Positions 1-11,233 are shown, numbered from the stretch's first letter. The stretch is DNA of 64,000 nt from Microbispora catharanthi (GCF_006334915.2 NZ_VDMA02000024.1:1-64000); one strand, 5' to 3'. Made by a program: numbers and translations. The notes: generated by a model not told the origin, from the letters alone.

Positions 1-3000
1 GGTTGGCCTGGTAGCCGATGGTGTGCTCGGCGACGATCGTCCCGTTGGGCTTCTTCTCGATCGAGTGGCGCAGCAGGCTGTCGAGGAAGTAGTCGTAGTC
101 GACGGTGTTGCCGTTGGCCTTGGTCTCCTTCAGCCGCTCACCCTTGGCCGTGTAGGTGTAGGTGGTGACCTTCGGCGATGCATCGGTGGCCGACTTGGCG
201 TTGGACACCCGCTCGACCAGATCGCGGATGTCGTAGCCGTAGGTGGCGACGGTCTTGTCGTGCGTGCGCGTGATGGGCGCGCCGTTCTCGTTGTAGTCGT
301 AGGTGGTGGTGTTCTTGACCGTGCTGTTCAGCTTCTCGAGGATCTGCTGGACCTGGTTGAGCCCGGTGTAGGTGACGTCCCAGGTGTCGATCTTCGCGGT
401 CGGCGTCTGGTCCTTGATCTGGGTCAGGTTGGCGTTGGCGTCGTAGAAGTACTCGAAGTCCTTCTTCTCGTTGTCGGTGTCGCCGCTGTTGTCGCGGACC
501 AGCTTGACCGAGTCGGCCGTCACGGTGCCGTTGGCGTCGTTGGTCAGCGTGATCGAGTGGGTGATGCCCTCGGTGAAGGTGTAGCTGCCCAGCTCGACCC
601 ACTCACCCGGGTCGGCGGTCTGGTCGACGGTCTTGGTGTCCTGCCCGCCGTCGTACTTGACCGTGTACTTGGCGTTGGTCGCGCCCGCCCCGGACGGGTA
701 GCGCACGTACGCCTTGTAGCTGCCGGCCGAGGGGATGGTCAGGTTCCAGGTGAAGCTGGCGTCCCCGGTGCCGGCCGGCGCGGTGGCGTAGTCGTAGCCG
801 GTGAAGCCGGACGTGCCGGCGACGGTGGGCCCGGCGACCAAGGATGAGGTGTTCCCGCCGGTGGTCCAGGTGCCGGTGGTGGTGACCTGGCCGGTGTCGG
901 AGTTGTCGGCCAGCACCACGTCAAGGCCGAGCGGGACGCCGTTGTCGGAGTGGGTCTTCAGCTTGCCGTCGGGGTAGTAGGTCCACTCGACGGCCCGCTG
1001 GGAGGACCCGCCGGCCGAGGTGACGGTCCGGTTGGTCTGCTGGCCGAGCTCGTTGTAGTCGTAGGTGGTCTTGATGTCCCACGGGTCGGTGGTGGTCTTG
1101 GTCCACCCGTTGTCCCAGTAGGAGATCGTGGAGTCGTTGCGGATCGTCTGCCCGTGGGACGGCGGGTGGGAGATCTTCTCCAGCCGCGACACCGCGTCGT
1201 AGCTGTAGATGACCTTGTCCGGGCTGTTGTACAGCGGATCGTTGTGGTCGAACGGGTAGATCTGCTCGTGGACCCGGTTCAGTTTGTCGTAGACCGTCTC
1301 CTGGACGAAGTCCGTCGTGGACCCGGCTTCCACCGCCCGCGGAGTGATGACCTTGGTCTGGTTGCCGACCTCATCGTAGGTGAACCGGGTGACGGTGTAT
1401 TTGATCGTGCCGTCGGTCTCCGAGTGCGGGACCTTGGCCTCGGTCACAGCGCCGCGCTTGTCGAGGGTGAGGAGGGTCTTGTTGCCCTCCTGGTCGGTCA
1501 CACCCTCGACCAGGCCGTCCAGGTCGTAGTCGGTGACCGTCTGGTAGCCGGCGGCGTCCTTGACGTGGGTGACCTGGTGGTTGCGGTCGTAGGTGTACTC
1601 CGCGGTGTAGTCGGCGGTGTCCGCGGTGGCGTTCTTGCGCGGGTCGACGACCTTGGTGACGTTGCCGACGTTGTCGTAGGTGTAGGTGATCTTCTTCTGT
1701 TCGGCGTTGATGACGTCGGTCAGCTGGTAGATCGGGTCGTACTCATAGGTGGTGGTGAAGTCGCCGGCCTCGGGGGTGAGGTTGCCCTTCGGTTCGGTCT
1801 GCGTCTTGAGGTTGCCGGCCGCGTCGTAGGTGAACGACGCCTTGCGCTCGGGCCCACCTTCGGTGTCCTTGGGCAGGTACGACTCGGTCAACTGGTCGGC
1901 GTCGTCGTACACCGCGGTGGACACTGCCCCGTTAGGGGCGGTCATCTTCGTGATGTTGTCGTTGCGGTCGTAGACCGGCGCCGGCGTGGTGATGAAGACC
2001 GGCGGGGAGGCGTTCTGGTCCTTGGGGGTCTTGTTCTCCAGCGGCCGCTTGAAGATGTCGTAGGTCTGCGTGGTCTGTTTGCCCAGCGCGTCGGTGACCT
2101 TCAGCACGTTGCCGCGGACGTCGTAGACGAAGGTGGTGTCCTTCAGGTCCGCGTTGGTGATTTTCTGCGGATAGCCGGTGGGGTGGTAGTCGCTGTAGAG
2201 GGTCGGGTTGTCCTTGGCGTCGGTGACCTTGGTCAGCTGGCCGAAGGAGTCGTAGTCATAGGAGGTGGTGTAGTCGCCGTCGGCGGCGGTGCTCACCCCG
2301 ATCGGGTCGGTGACCGTCTTCAGGTTGCCGTTGGTGTCGTACCCGAACTGCCAGGTACGCAACTCCGGACTGGTCTTCGTGATGAGGTCGGCGACGTAGC
2401 CGTTGAGGAAGGTCTGGTAGACCAGCGTGGTGGGGTTGGTGTTGTTGGCGTTGGCCTCGGCGTCCCGCATCTCGAGCGGGTAGCCGGTCTTCTGGTCGTA
2501 GGTCCAGGTGGCGTACGCCTGGTTGGCCTCGGTCAGCTTGGTGACGTTGTGGTCGGGGTCCCACTCCAGCGCCGTGGTCTCGTTCTTGGCGTTGGTGATG
2601 GATTCCGGGCGGCCGTAGGCGTCCAGCACGTACTTGGTGTCGTGCTGCAGCGGGTCGGTGACGGTGGCGTGGATCATCCCGCCCTGCGGCCCGTCGGGGT
2701 CGACATAGTCGAAGTGGGTGACCCCGTTCAGCCGGTCGGTGAGGTTCTCGGCCTTCCACTTGTCCTTGGGGTCGACCGGCGCCTCGTAGTAGGAGAACGC
2801 GGTCGAGTGGCCGCGCGGGTCCTTCACCGCCACGAGCTTGACGTTCTTGTTGCCCTGGGTGGCGTCGTAGGTGAAGCGGAAGGTCTTGGCCTGATCGTCG
2901 CCGGCACCGTCGACCATCTTGGCCATCAGGCCCTTGTCGGTGTAGGTGAAGGTGACCTTCCGGCCGGAGATGTCGGTGATGGACTCGACCTGGTCGATGA

Positions 3001-6000
3001 TGTGCGGGTTGGTCAGCTTGGTGTCGGCGACCTCGTCCCCGGCGTCGTTGATGTAGGTGTAGTCCTGACCCTTCTTGTAGTAGGTCAGCGACAGCGTCGT
3101 GCGCCCGGCGGCGTCGGTGATGGTCTGCAGGAACTTGGTCGGCTTGTTGTTGGACCGGCGCCGTTCGTAGGTGAACGACATGGTGTTGCCGTTCTTGTCC
3201 ACGATCGCCGACTGGAAGCCCTCGTCGTCGAAGAAGAACTGGGTGCGGTCGGGCTTGGTGAACACCCACCGGCGCTGGGCCGTCAGCTCACGGTCGGGGT
3301 AGTAGTCGTTGGGGTCCACCCGCTGCAGGTACAGGTGCACCCCGCGCGGATGGGTGTAGTCGCAGGTGGTGTAGGTGCAGTCGTTGACGTCCTGGCCGTG
3401 GGTGTCCAGCGTCCACACGTGCGTGGTGCCGTCACCGTCGGTCATGCGCACCTGGCTGGGCCAGGACTGGCCCGGCGGGTGGAACTGCAGCTGGGAGCCC
3501 AGCCGCTGCAGCGTCGAGGTCTGCAGCGACCAGCCGTACCCCATCGAGGAGGCGGAGGTGTCCAGGCTGTTGTAGGTCGTCCGGACGAACGTCTGCACCC
3601 CGCGGGAGGGGTTGGTGAAGGCGTTGTAGGACCACATCAGGTTGCCCGCGTACGGGTTGACCAGCGCGGTCGATCCGGCGCCGGTGTTCTTGCCGGTGTA
3701 GGCGTAGAACTTCTCCGCCCCGAGCAGGTCGCTGGTGGGCGAGTCGACGCGGATCTGCTGCGGCAGGGTCGGCAGCTGATGAGAGGAGGACTGCCAGTTG
3801 TTGGTGACGGTGTCCTGAACGTCCCACACCAGCGTGACGCCCTCGGCGAGGTTGGTGCCGGCCCCGGACACGGCCGGCGCCTTCACCTCGGCCTGCACCA
3901 GCGTCGTCTGCCCTGGTGCCAGATCCGCCGGCAGCGGCGTCTTGAGCTGGTTGTCGGGGGTGGAGATGTCGGTGCCGTCGGGCAGCTGCCAGTGGTAGCT
4001 CACCACGGTGGAGGAGGCCGGCCAGTTCTGGGCGGTGGTGTTGGTGAGCACCACCGGGATCTGCGCGGTGGTGCCGGTGTCCATCCGCTCGGGGGTGCCG
4101 GGCGCGAAGAACGCCGCCGAGGTGCTGGTGTCGGCGAAGGTCACCCGCAAGCGCGGCGCGAGGCGGCCCTCGTCGGCCTCCGTGGCGAGGAAGGACGCCT
4201 GCTGCTTGGCACTGCCGGCCTCGTCGGCGACCTTGACCAGCAGCCCGCGGTTGCTCGCGGGGTCGGCGATCCAGGCCTTGGCCGCATCGGTGACGGTCCA
4301 GGTGCGCCAGCCGGGCACCGCGGTCACACCGGACACGCTGCCGAGCGCGGTGGCGTCGAAGTCGCCGCCCGCGCTGGACCACGGGCTGTTCCAGGTGGCC
4401 GTCTCGTCGAAGGCGCGGGTGAGTTTGTGAGCGTTGAAGGTGACCCCGGAGCCGGTGCTGGTGGTGCCCCACAGCGACAGCGTCGCCTCGCTGATCTGCG
4501 CGTCGGCGGGAATCTTGTCGGCGAAGTCGCCGAAGCCGATGACGGCGCGAGTGTTGCCTGCGCTGGTGGTGGTGTTGCCCACCTGCAGCCACTTGTTCCC
4601 GCCGACGGTGTCGTGACCGGTTGAAGCCTCACCGGAGGCCAGCGTGGTGTCGGCGCCGCCGTACAGGATGACGGCGACCTTGCCCGGCTTGGGGAGGATG
4701 ACCCGCTGCTCGGGCGAGGCAACGACCTCGCCGTTGGCCAGCACCGCCTCCACCCAGTAGTTGGCCTCGTGCACATAGGCCGGGTCGGCGACCGCCTCGG
4801 GGTCACCACCGGATGAGGTGTCGACGAAGGAGGTCACGTCCGGCGGCAACGTCGTGATCAGCGAGTTCACCAGACCGCCGCTGGGGTTGACCTGGCAGGC
4901 CGAGGGGCACCAGCGGCGCAGCCGATAGGCCACCAGGTCGTCGGAATCATCGGACGGGGTGGGGTCGGCGTACGCCGTCCACGACAGCGAGGCACCGACC
5001 GAGGTGGCCCGGGTGACCGGGTTCAGTTTGACGCTGGGCTTGCCGTAGGTGATCACCAGTCTGGGCGCGTTCAGCGATTCGCCCAGAATCCCGTCGCCGC
5101 CGTAGACGTCCTCGCCCGCCTCATACACCGGGCCGCCGATCGCCCCGGTCGTCCCCTCGTCGGCCGCCTTCAGCATGATCCCGTAGGCGGGGGCCTCCAC
5201 CGAGGACATCCACCGGTTCACCATGCCGGTCACGTTGAACGAGTGCCAGCGCGACAGCTCCCCGGGGTTGCGCCGGACGCTGCTTTCCACCGTGGCTGCG
5301 AATGTCGGCTGGCTGGCCCAGGTGACGCCGAAAGCGTCCCACTCGGAGGTGATCTCATGGGCCTCGACCGTCACCGCCCCGGCCTCACCCAGGGCCTGGT
5401 CGAAGTAGGTCTCCAGCCGGGCCTCGTCCACCTGGGCGCCGATCGGCAGCTCGGTGGGCATGTTGAAGTACAGCAGCGCCCGGTCGGTGTCCTTGGAGGA
5501 TGCCTTGCCCACCGGCAGCTTCCACGACCCGTCGAAGTTGACCTTGGGCGAGGCGGAGCTGACGTAGGCGTCCTGTCCGTCGATGTGATCCGACACGACG
5601 TGGAACGTCGGGTCGATCACCACCGGCCACTTACGGTCGGCAGCGCCCAGCCAGGCGGCGTCCGGCGTGATCGTGATCGTCGCCTCCGCGCCCTGCTGGG
5701 CCACGGTCTGGGTCACCGCGGTCGAATACCGCCTGCCGTACGGCGACGCCGCATCGGCCTGCGCGTCCACCATGAACGGCTTGGGCACCATGAAGACCGG
5801 ACCCGACCCGTCAGCCGCCTCGAAGACGATCGACCCGTCCTGCTGCTGCCGGGCAGCCACCCCACCGGTCTTCACCGTGAAGGAGAACGACGCCCCCGCC
5901 GCCGGCGGCTTGTTCAGAACGAGGAGTTCCTTGACCCCCTCCGCGGTGACCGCGTACGTCAGGTCCGCGCCGTCCCACACCCCCGCATAGGCGACCGACG

Positions 6001-6655
6001 ACCCCTTCACCGACGGGGTGATCTGCCGGGCCTCGCCGGCCACGCCGAGGGTGACCTGCCGGTCACCCAGCTTGACCTTCGCCAGCTTGTCGGTCTTGTC
6101 CCCAAAGCGGGAGGAGAAGCCGGCCGTGTCGTTGCCCTGGCTGAAGCCCTCCTCGGAGGCGCCCTGCAGGCGGGTGTCGATCTTCTGCCACTTACCCGAG
6201 GCGTCCCGGTAGTGAACTGGCCTGGAGGAGACCTCCGCCTGGAGCCGGCCGTCCTCCAGCTCATACACCGTCGCGTAACGCGACCGCTTGCCGGTCAGCT
6301 CCTTGACCCGCTTGCCCGGCGGCGGAGCCGTCTTCGCCTTCTGGGATGGTGCGGCGCTGCGCCCGGGCAGGGTGATCTTGCCGTTACTCGGCCGCATCTC
6401 CCCCTTGGGGTCCTCGGCGAGCAACGCGGCGACACTACTGCCCAGCCAGGTCGCCAGGCGCGTCAAAAGCCCAGGCGTATCAGCGGAGGCGACCGTCTGC
6501 GCGTTCGCCGGAGCGGCCGGCGCCAGCGACGCCAGCACCACCAGGGCCGCGATCACAGCGACCGCACGGCGTAACCTCCCGCGGCGCCTTAGTCCACCCG
6601 GGTCGGATCCGCTCTTCCATGGTTTCAGGACACGGTTCGACGGCGACAGGCGCAC
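1..6655 (-). CDS. Secreted Rhs/YD-repeat protein, C-terminus outside window
   Basis: The start is GTG at 6655, with GGAAGGGG about 5 bases upstream. The frame stays open to the left edge, giving about 2218 residues and no stop. An Arg-rich N-region and hydrophobic core (residues about 31-52, ending APANA) form an export signal. Two DNRLRE-like beta domains follow (about 365-485 and 665-850), each with the YFN/IGF and TW motifs typical of them. The Rhs shell begins near residue 985 (NPYAGNL). Classic YD repeats such as GNLKTVTDPIG and YDRNDNITK run from about 1158 to the edge. A golvesin-C-like carbohydrate-binding sandwich interrupts them at about 1918-2050 (WTTGGNTSSL, YKAYVRYPSGAG, WVELGSY). 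Family knowledge: such proteins are surface or secreted cages that often end in a variable toxin tip. The tip and any immunity gene lie left of this window, so toxicity is inference. Confidence 0.93.
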   Translation of the reverse strand, partial: MRLSPSNRVLKPWKSGSDPGGLRRRGRLRRAVAVIAALVVLASLAPAAPANAQTVASADTPGLLTRLATWLGSSVAALLAEDPKGEMRPSNGKITLPGRSAAPSQKAKTAPPPGKRVKELTGKRSRYATVYELEDGRLQAEVSSRPVHYRDASGKWQKIDTRLQGASEEGFSQGNDTAGFSSRFGDKTDKLAKVKLGDRQVTLGVAGEARQITPSVKGSSVAYAGVWDGADLTYAVTAEGVKELLVLNKPPAAGASFSFTVKTGGVAARQQQDGSIVFEAADGSGPVFMVPKPFMVDAQADAASPYGRRYSTAVTQTVAQQGAEATITITPDAAWLGAADRKWPVVIDPTFHVVSDHIDGQDAYVSSASPKVNFDGSWKLPVGKASSKDTDRALLYFNMPTELPIGAQVDEARLETYFDQALGEAGAVTVEAHEITSEWDAFGVTWASQPTFAATVESSVRRNPGELSRWHSFNVTGMVNRWMSSVEAPAYGIMLKAADEGTTGAIGGPVYEAGEDVYGGDGILGESLNAPRLVITYGKPSVKLNPVTRATSVGASLSWTAYADPTPSDDSDDLVAYRLRRWCPSACQVNPSGGLVNSLITTLPPDVTSFVDTSSGGDPEAVADPAYVHEANYWVEAVLANGEVVASPEQRVILPKPGKVAVILYGGADTTLASGEASTGHDTVGGNKWLQVGNTTTSAGNTRAVIGFGDFADKIPADAQISEATLSLWGTTSTGSGVTFNAHKLTRAFDETATWNSPWSSAGGDFDATALGSVSGVTAVPGWRTWTVTDAAKAWIADPASNRGLLVKVADEAGSAKQQASFLATEADEGRLAPRLRVTFADTSTSAAFFAPGTPERMDTGTTAQIPVVLTNTTAQNWPASSTVVSYHWQLPDGTDISTPDNQLKTPLPADLAPGQTTLVQAEVKAPAVSGAGTNLAEGVTLVWDVQDTVTNNWQSSSHQLPTLPQQIRVDSPTSDLLGAEKFYAYTGKNTGAGSTALVNPYAGNLMWSYNAFTNPSRGVQTFVRTTYNSLDTSASSMGYGWSLQTSTLQRLGSQLQFHPPGQSWPSQVRMTDGDGTTHVWTLDTHGQDVNDCTYTTCDYTHPRGVHLYLQRVDPNDYYPDRELTAQRRWVFTKPDRTQFFFDDEGFQSAIVDKNGNTMSFTYERRRSNNKPTKFLQTITDAAGRTTLSLTYYKKGQDYTYINDAGDEVADTKLTNPHIIDQVESITDISGRKVTFTYTDKGLMAKMVDGAGDDQAKTFRFTYDATQGNKNVKLVAVKDPRGHSTAFSYYEAPVDPKDKWKAENLTDRLNGVTHFDYVDPDGPQGGMIHATVTDPLQHDTKYVLDAYGRPESITNAKNETTALEWDPDHNVTKLTEANQAYATWTYDQKTGYPLEMRDAEANANNTNPTTLVYQTFLNGYVADLITKTSPELRTWQFGYDTNGNLKTVTDPIGVSTAADGDYTTSYDYDSFGQLTKVTDAKDNPTLYSDYHPTGYPQKITNADLKDTTFVYDVRGNVLKVTDALGKQTTQTYDIFKRPLENKTPKDQNASPPVFITTPAPVYDRNDNITKMTAPNGAVSTAVYDDADQLTESYLPKDTEGGPERKASFTYDAAGNLKTQTEPKGNLTPEAGDFTTTYEYDPIYQLTDVINAEQKKITYTYDNVGNVTKVVDPRKNATADTADYTAEYTYDRNHQVTHVKDAAGYQTVTDYDLDGLVEGVTDQEGNKTLLTLDKRGAVTEAKVPHSETDGTIKYTVTRFTYDEVGNQTKVITPRAVEAGSTTDFVQETVYDKLNRVHEQIYPFDHNDPLYNSPDKVIYSYDAVSRLEKISHPPSHGQTIRNDSTISYWDNGWTKTTTDPWDIKTTYDYNELGQQTNRTVTSAGGSSQRAVEWTYYPDGKLKTHSDNGVPLGLDVVLADNSDTGQVTTTGTWTTGGNTSSLVAGPTVAGTSGFTGYDYATAPAGTGDASFTWNLTIPSAGSYKAYVRYPSGAGATNAKYTVKYDGGQDTKTVDQTADPGEWVELGSYTFTEGITHSITLTNDANGTVTADSVKLVRDNSGDTDNEKKDFEYFYDANANLTQIKDQTPTAKIDTWDVTYTGLNQVQQILEKLNSTVKNTTTYDYNENGAPITRTHDKTVATYGYDIRDLVERVSNAKSATDASPKVTTYTYTAKGERLKETKANGNTVDYDYFLDSLLRHSIEKKPNGTIVAEHTIGYQAN

Positions 6656-6999
6656 GCGAGCCCCTTCCGGCGAGATAAGGAGAAGTTAAAAACGAACCGA
6701 TCAAGCCAAAAACCCGACAATCCGTCAAGATCAACGCAAAGTGATCATCCGCGGACTCGAACGTGTGCTCGTACATGTTGGAACGAGTCATTTAGCTGGC
6801 CAAAGATCCCAAACCGGACGTTGCAGGCGACAATCCGTCAACGTGACAGTCCGTGATAGTCCAAGGTCAAATCAGACACAGCGTTACCAAAGCGTGATCT
6901 TAATGGTGGTATCGCCCTGAGGTTTCGGGCAGTTGGACGAGTTTGAGAACGGGCAAGGAGACAGCCGTCCACTGGCGCCGGCCGAGTGCAGAGGCCAAG

Positions 7000-7415
7000 T
7001 GCGTAGCAGCTGGCCAGGGAGGGATCGACCGAGGCCACTGGGAGCACTACACCTGCTCCGATCCGAGGGCGACTGGTTCTGGCATCTGTGGACCAACCGC
7101 TGAGACCCGGGCAGGTCGTGCTCGTAGCGGCACGCACGCCGTCCGCTGGCGCGGTCCAGATGGGCCGGCGGAGGCGCCTTGTATCGGGCGCAGCACGGCG
7201 TCTGCGGTGGAGGGGGCGATGCCGAGGCGCGCGGCGATCGGACCCGACCCCCACCCGACCCCCACCGGAGGGTCACCCGTGGCTTCACGATCCGCCGCTC
7301 GGTGTGCTGGCCGGTAAGCGTTCGGCTGCGCGGCGGATGCTCCGCCGTCCTCGTCGATTGAGCGGGCCAGGCGAAGACATCCGGTCTCGGTCAGCGGGGC
7401 GTTACGGTGGAGCAC
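7000..7415 (-). pseudogene. Relic of IS481-family transposase N-terminal half
   Basis: The reading from ATG 7415 starts MLHRNAPLTETGCLRLAR, the characteristic opening of IS481 transposases (their HTH region begins xHRNAxLTxxGRxxL). The same frame later reads IAARLGIAPSTADAVLR, matching the second HTH segment (IAxRLGMPxSTVHxVL). The next conserved piece, RACRYEHDLPGS, is in a different frame, and a STDARTSRPRIGAG stretch resembling HVDVKxLGRIPDGG is in the third. At least two frameshifts therefore break it, and the DDE catalytic core is missing. No terminal inverted repeats or target duplication were recognised. It lies between the rhs start and the phosphatase gene. The rest of the gap (6656-6999 and 7416-7566) shows no credible gene. 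Confidence 0.7.
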
Positions 7416-7566
7416 TGAGGGCTATCTGGTCGATGCTGCGGTTTGGTCGCTACACACCGAGCCGCGAAAGCCCTCACCCATGCAACCTCAAGGTCGCGTC
7501 TCTCCACCGACGTCACCAACGTCCGTGATCAGTACACCTAGGGGTACGGAAAGCGCGGGCCGTCCG

Positions 7567-8010
7567 TCAGGACGCGGGAAAGCGCAGCACCCAGCGGCGC
7601 TGCCAGGGCGTCTCCACGGCCCGCGGGTGGTATTCGGCCCGGGTCCAGGCGACGGCCCGATCGGCGGGCAGGCCCGACAGGACGGCCAGGCACGCGATCA
7701 CGGTGCCGGTACGCCCGATTCCCCCACCGCAGGCGACCTCGACCCGGCGGCCGGCCTGCGCGTGCGCGTGCAGCGCCCGGATGCGGTCGATCGCGTGCTC
7801 CTGGTCGTGGGGCAGGAGGAAGTCGGGCCAGTCGATCCACTCGTGCGGCCAGGTGAGGCCGGGGTCGTGCTTGTGCCTGAGCCGCCGGCCGCCCAGGTAG
7901 AGGCCGTAGTCGGGCAGGACGCCCGGCGGCGTGGGACGTCTCAGGCCGCGGCCCCGCACCGGGGTGCCGTCGGGAAGCCGGATGACACCGGGAAGATCAT
8001 CGATGGGCAT
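7567..8010 (-). CDS. Protein tyrosine phosphatase family protein
   Basis: This 147-residue protein carries the cysteine-phosphatase P-loop CGGGIGRTG (C94 to R100, CX5R followed by T) and an upstream WPDF segment that could supply the general acid. The size and the ACGGGIGRTG loop fit compact dual-specificity/atypical PTPs that dephosphorylate phosphotyrosine or phosphoinositide-like substrates in the cytoplasm; the substrate cannot be told from sequence. ATG 8010 is preceded by a GGGGGA purine run about 10 bases upstream. The gene lies 48 bases downstream of the acetyltransferase gene on the same strand, so the two are probably co-transcribed. No signal peptide or membrane segment is visible. 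Confidence 0.85.
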   Translation of the reverse strand: MPIDDLPGVIRLPDGTPVRGRGLRRPTPPGVLPDYGLYLGGRRLRHKHDPGLTWPHEWIDWPDFLLPHDQEHAIDRIRALHAHAQAGRRVEVACGGGIGRTGTVIACLAVLSGLPADRAVAWTRAEYHPRAVETPWQRRWVLRFPAS

Positions 8011-8058
8011 GTCTCATCTTGTCCCCCGCCGTGCCGCTCTGGCAGCGGATTTTCCGGC

Positions 8059-8592
8059 TCATCCGGACGCGAGGTCGAACTCGTCCCGCAGGATGGAGTA
8101 CAGGAGCTGGTCGTGCCAGCGCCCGCCTCGCCACTGGGCCCGCCGGACCACGCCTTCGAGCCGGAATCCGATCTTCTCCAGGCACCGTGTCTCGGCCGTG
8201 TTCTCCGGGTCGGTGGTCGCCTGGACGCGTTCCACCCGCGTGTGCGTGAACAGGTAGCGGACGAGTTCCCGCTGGGCCCGGGTCCCGATTCCCCTGCCCC
8301 GCCAGTCCGGCAGCAGGCCCACGGCGATCTCCCAGCACAGCGACGTGTCACGGCGGCCCCAGCGCCGCTCCAGCCACTCGACCCGCCCCGCGAGCTCGCC
8401 GTCCACCGTCACGGCGAGCATGTTGTCGGCTCCGGCCAGGAGCCCGCGGGTGCGCAGCGCCTCCCGCAGCGCGATGGTCGGGGTGAATCCGAACCACTGG
8501 TGCGCAGTCGCGCCGCTCTCGCTCTGGAAGGCCGAGTCGAAGGCGTCCAGGTCGGCTTCGGTGACGGGTCGAAGTGCCAGGTGATCGGGCAT
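8059..8592 (-). CDS. GNAT family N-acetyltransferase (RimJ/RimL-like)
   Basis: The 177-residue protein has a single GNAT fold. It opens with LALRPVTEADLDAF, has the acetyl-CoA motif A LLPDWRGRGIGTRAQRELV near residues 95-113, and continues with ATTDPENTAETRCLEKIGF, the usual RimJ/RimL beta5-alpha4 signature, and GVVRRAQWRGGRWHDQLLYS at the end. This subfamily acetylates N-terminal amines of ribosomal proteins or small amines such as antibiotics. The acceptor here is unknown. Its 3' end is 48 bases before the phosphatase start on the same strand, suggesting a two-gene unit. Confidence 0.88.
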   Translation of the reverse strand: MPDHLALRPVTEADLDAFDSAFQSESGATAHQWFGFTPTIALREALRTRGLLAGADNMLAVTVDGELAGRVEWLERRWGRRDTSLCWEIAVGLLPDWRGRGIGTRAQRELVRYLFTHTRVERVQATTDPENTAETRCLEKIGFRLEGVVRRAQWRGGRWHDQLLYSILRDEFDLASG

Positions 8593-8747
8593 TCCTGTCG
8601 CTCTTCCTCACGGTCGTTCGAGTGCGGGCGGCCTCACTCACCGGGCCGGAGGGACGTTCACCTTGTCCGGCTCGAGCGGTGGGCGCAGTAGCCGATCATC
8701 GCATCCCGATCCGTGACCACTGGTCCGGCCGCCGCCCCCGCGACGCC

Positions 8748-8761
8748 GGAGAGCGCTCTCC
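8748..8761. promoter_or_regulatory. LacI-family operator upstream of the regulator gene
   Basis: A perfect 14-base palindrome, GGAGAGCGCTCTCC, sits 24 bases before the chosen lacI start codon, beside a TATAAAT-like stretch at 8772-8778. The same core recurs in front of the transporter operon (14939 and 15113). The centre CGCT within an inverted repeat is the standard architecture for LacI/CebR-type sites. The position suggests that the regulator represses itself. Confidence 0.8.
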
Positions 8762-8784
8762 ACCCCCGTGCTATAAATGGCTGC

Positions 8785-9834
8785 ATGAGCACCGATCTCC
8801 CGCACACGTCGGGAGCCCCCACGCTGGAGGACGTGGCCCGCGTGGCGGGAGTGTCCCGGGCGACCGTCTCACGGGTGATCAACGGTATCCGCAACGTCGC
8901 GCCGGACATCCAGGAGGCGGTGCACCGCGCCATCGCGACGACCGGCTACGTGCCGAACCGGGCCGCCCGCTCCCTCGTCACCCGCCGTACGGGAGCGGTC
9001 GCGCTGGTCGTGTCGGGCGCGGGCGACGCGAAGGGCGGCGAGCCGTTCGAGTCCCGCGTCTTCGCCGACCCGTTCTTCGGCCGGGTCGCCAGCGGCGTGG
9101 TCGGATATCTGCGGCCGCGGGGCATCCACCCGGTGCTGATGCTGGCGGACTCGGCGCAGACCCGCGACGACGTCGTGTCGTTCCTCCGGCAGGGCAGCGC
9201 CGACGGCGCCCTGGTGGTCTCGACGCACGGCGAGGACCCGCTGCCGAAGCTGCTGGTGGACGCAGGGCTGCCCGCCGTGCTGTGGGCGCGGCCCGCCCGG
9301 CCGATCCCGATCAGCTACGTCGACCTCGCCCACCGGGCCGGCGCGGCGCTGGCGGCCGACCACCTGGTGGCGCGCGGCTGCCGGCGGGTGGCGACCATCA
9401 GCGGCCCCTTCGACGTGCCCGCCGCCCAGGACCGGTTGTCGGGATTCCAGGAGGCCATGGCCGGCCACGGCCACCCGTACGTGCCGGCCGTGGAGGGCGA
9501 CTTCATGCCCGCGAGCGGAGAGGCCGGCATGCACCGGCTCCTGAAGGAGCACCCGGACATCGACGGCGTCTTCGTCGCCAACGACCTCATGGCGCAGGGC
9601 GCGCTGCTCGCGCTGCGCGACCTCGGGCGACGGGTGCCCGAGGACGTCGCGGTGATCGGGTTCGACGACAGCGCCGCGGTCACCTGCCGCCCGCCGCTGA
9701 CGACCGTGCGCCAGCCGATGGAGGACATGGCGGCCGAGATGGCCCGCCTGCTGCTCGCGCACGCCGCGGACCCGGACTTCCAGGTCACCTCGGTCATCGT
9801 GCAGCCGACGCTGGTGGTCCGCGAGTCGGCCTGA
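8785..9834 (+). CDS. LacI-family transcriptional regulator of the beta-glucoside locus
   Basis: ATG 8785 is chosen (349 residues) because the N-terminus then matches the family: the HTH is PTLEDVARVAGVSRATVSRVING at about residues 12-34, with the YVPNRAARSLVTRRTG hinge after it. An in-frame GTG upstream at 8713 would place the operator inside the gene. The effector domain follows the LacI pattern: DGALVVSTH, the YVDLAHRAG region, DGVFVANDLMAQGALLAL, and VAVIGFDDSAAVTCRPPLTTVRQP. It faces a GH1/ABC sugar operon and shares a palindromic operator with it, so it probably represses that operon and itself until a disaccharide such as cellobiose binds. The ligand is inference. The 3' end is 28 bases from the convergent GH1 gene. 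Confidence 0.93.
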   Translation: MSTDLPHTSGAPTLEDVARVAGVSRATVSRVINGIRNVAPDIQEAVHRAIATTGYVPNRAARSLVTRRTGAVALVVSGAGDAKGGEPFESRVFADPFFGRVASGVVGYLRPRGIHPVLMLADSAQTRDDVVSFLRQGSADGALVVSTHGEDPLPKLLVDAGLPAVLWARPARPIPISYVDLAHRAGAALAADHLVARGCRRVATISGPFDVPAAQDRLSGFQEAMAGHGHPYVPAVEGDFMPASGEAGMHRLLKEHPDIDGVFVANDLMAQGALLALRDLGRRVPEDVAVIGFDDSAAVTCRPPLTTVRQPMEDMAAEMARLLLAHAADPDFQVTSVIVQPTLVVRESA

Positions 9835-9862
9835 CGGACCACCTGCGCCCCGTTCGCCTCTC

Positions 9863-11233
<1,371 letters not shown>

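Noticed and set aside
950-4624. A 1224-codon open frame on the plus strand, antisense to the rhs gene
   Set aside because: It is Val/Gly/Arg/Leu-rich and domain-free, as expected for the complementary third-position frame of a GC-rich gene. The minus strand carries clear YD repeats.
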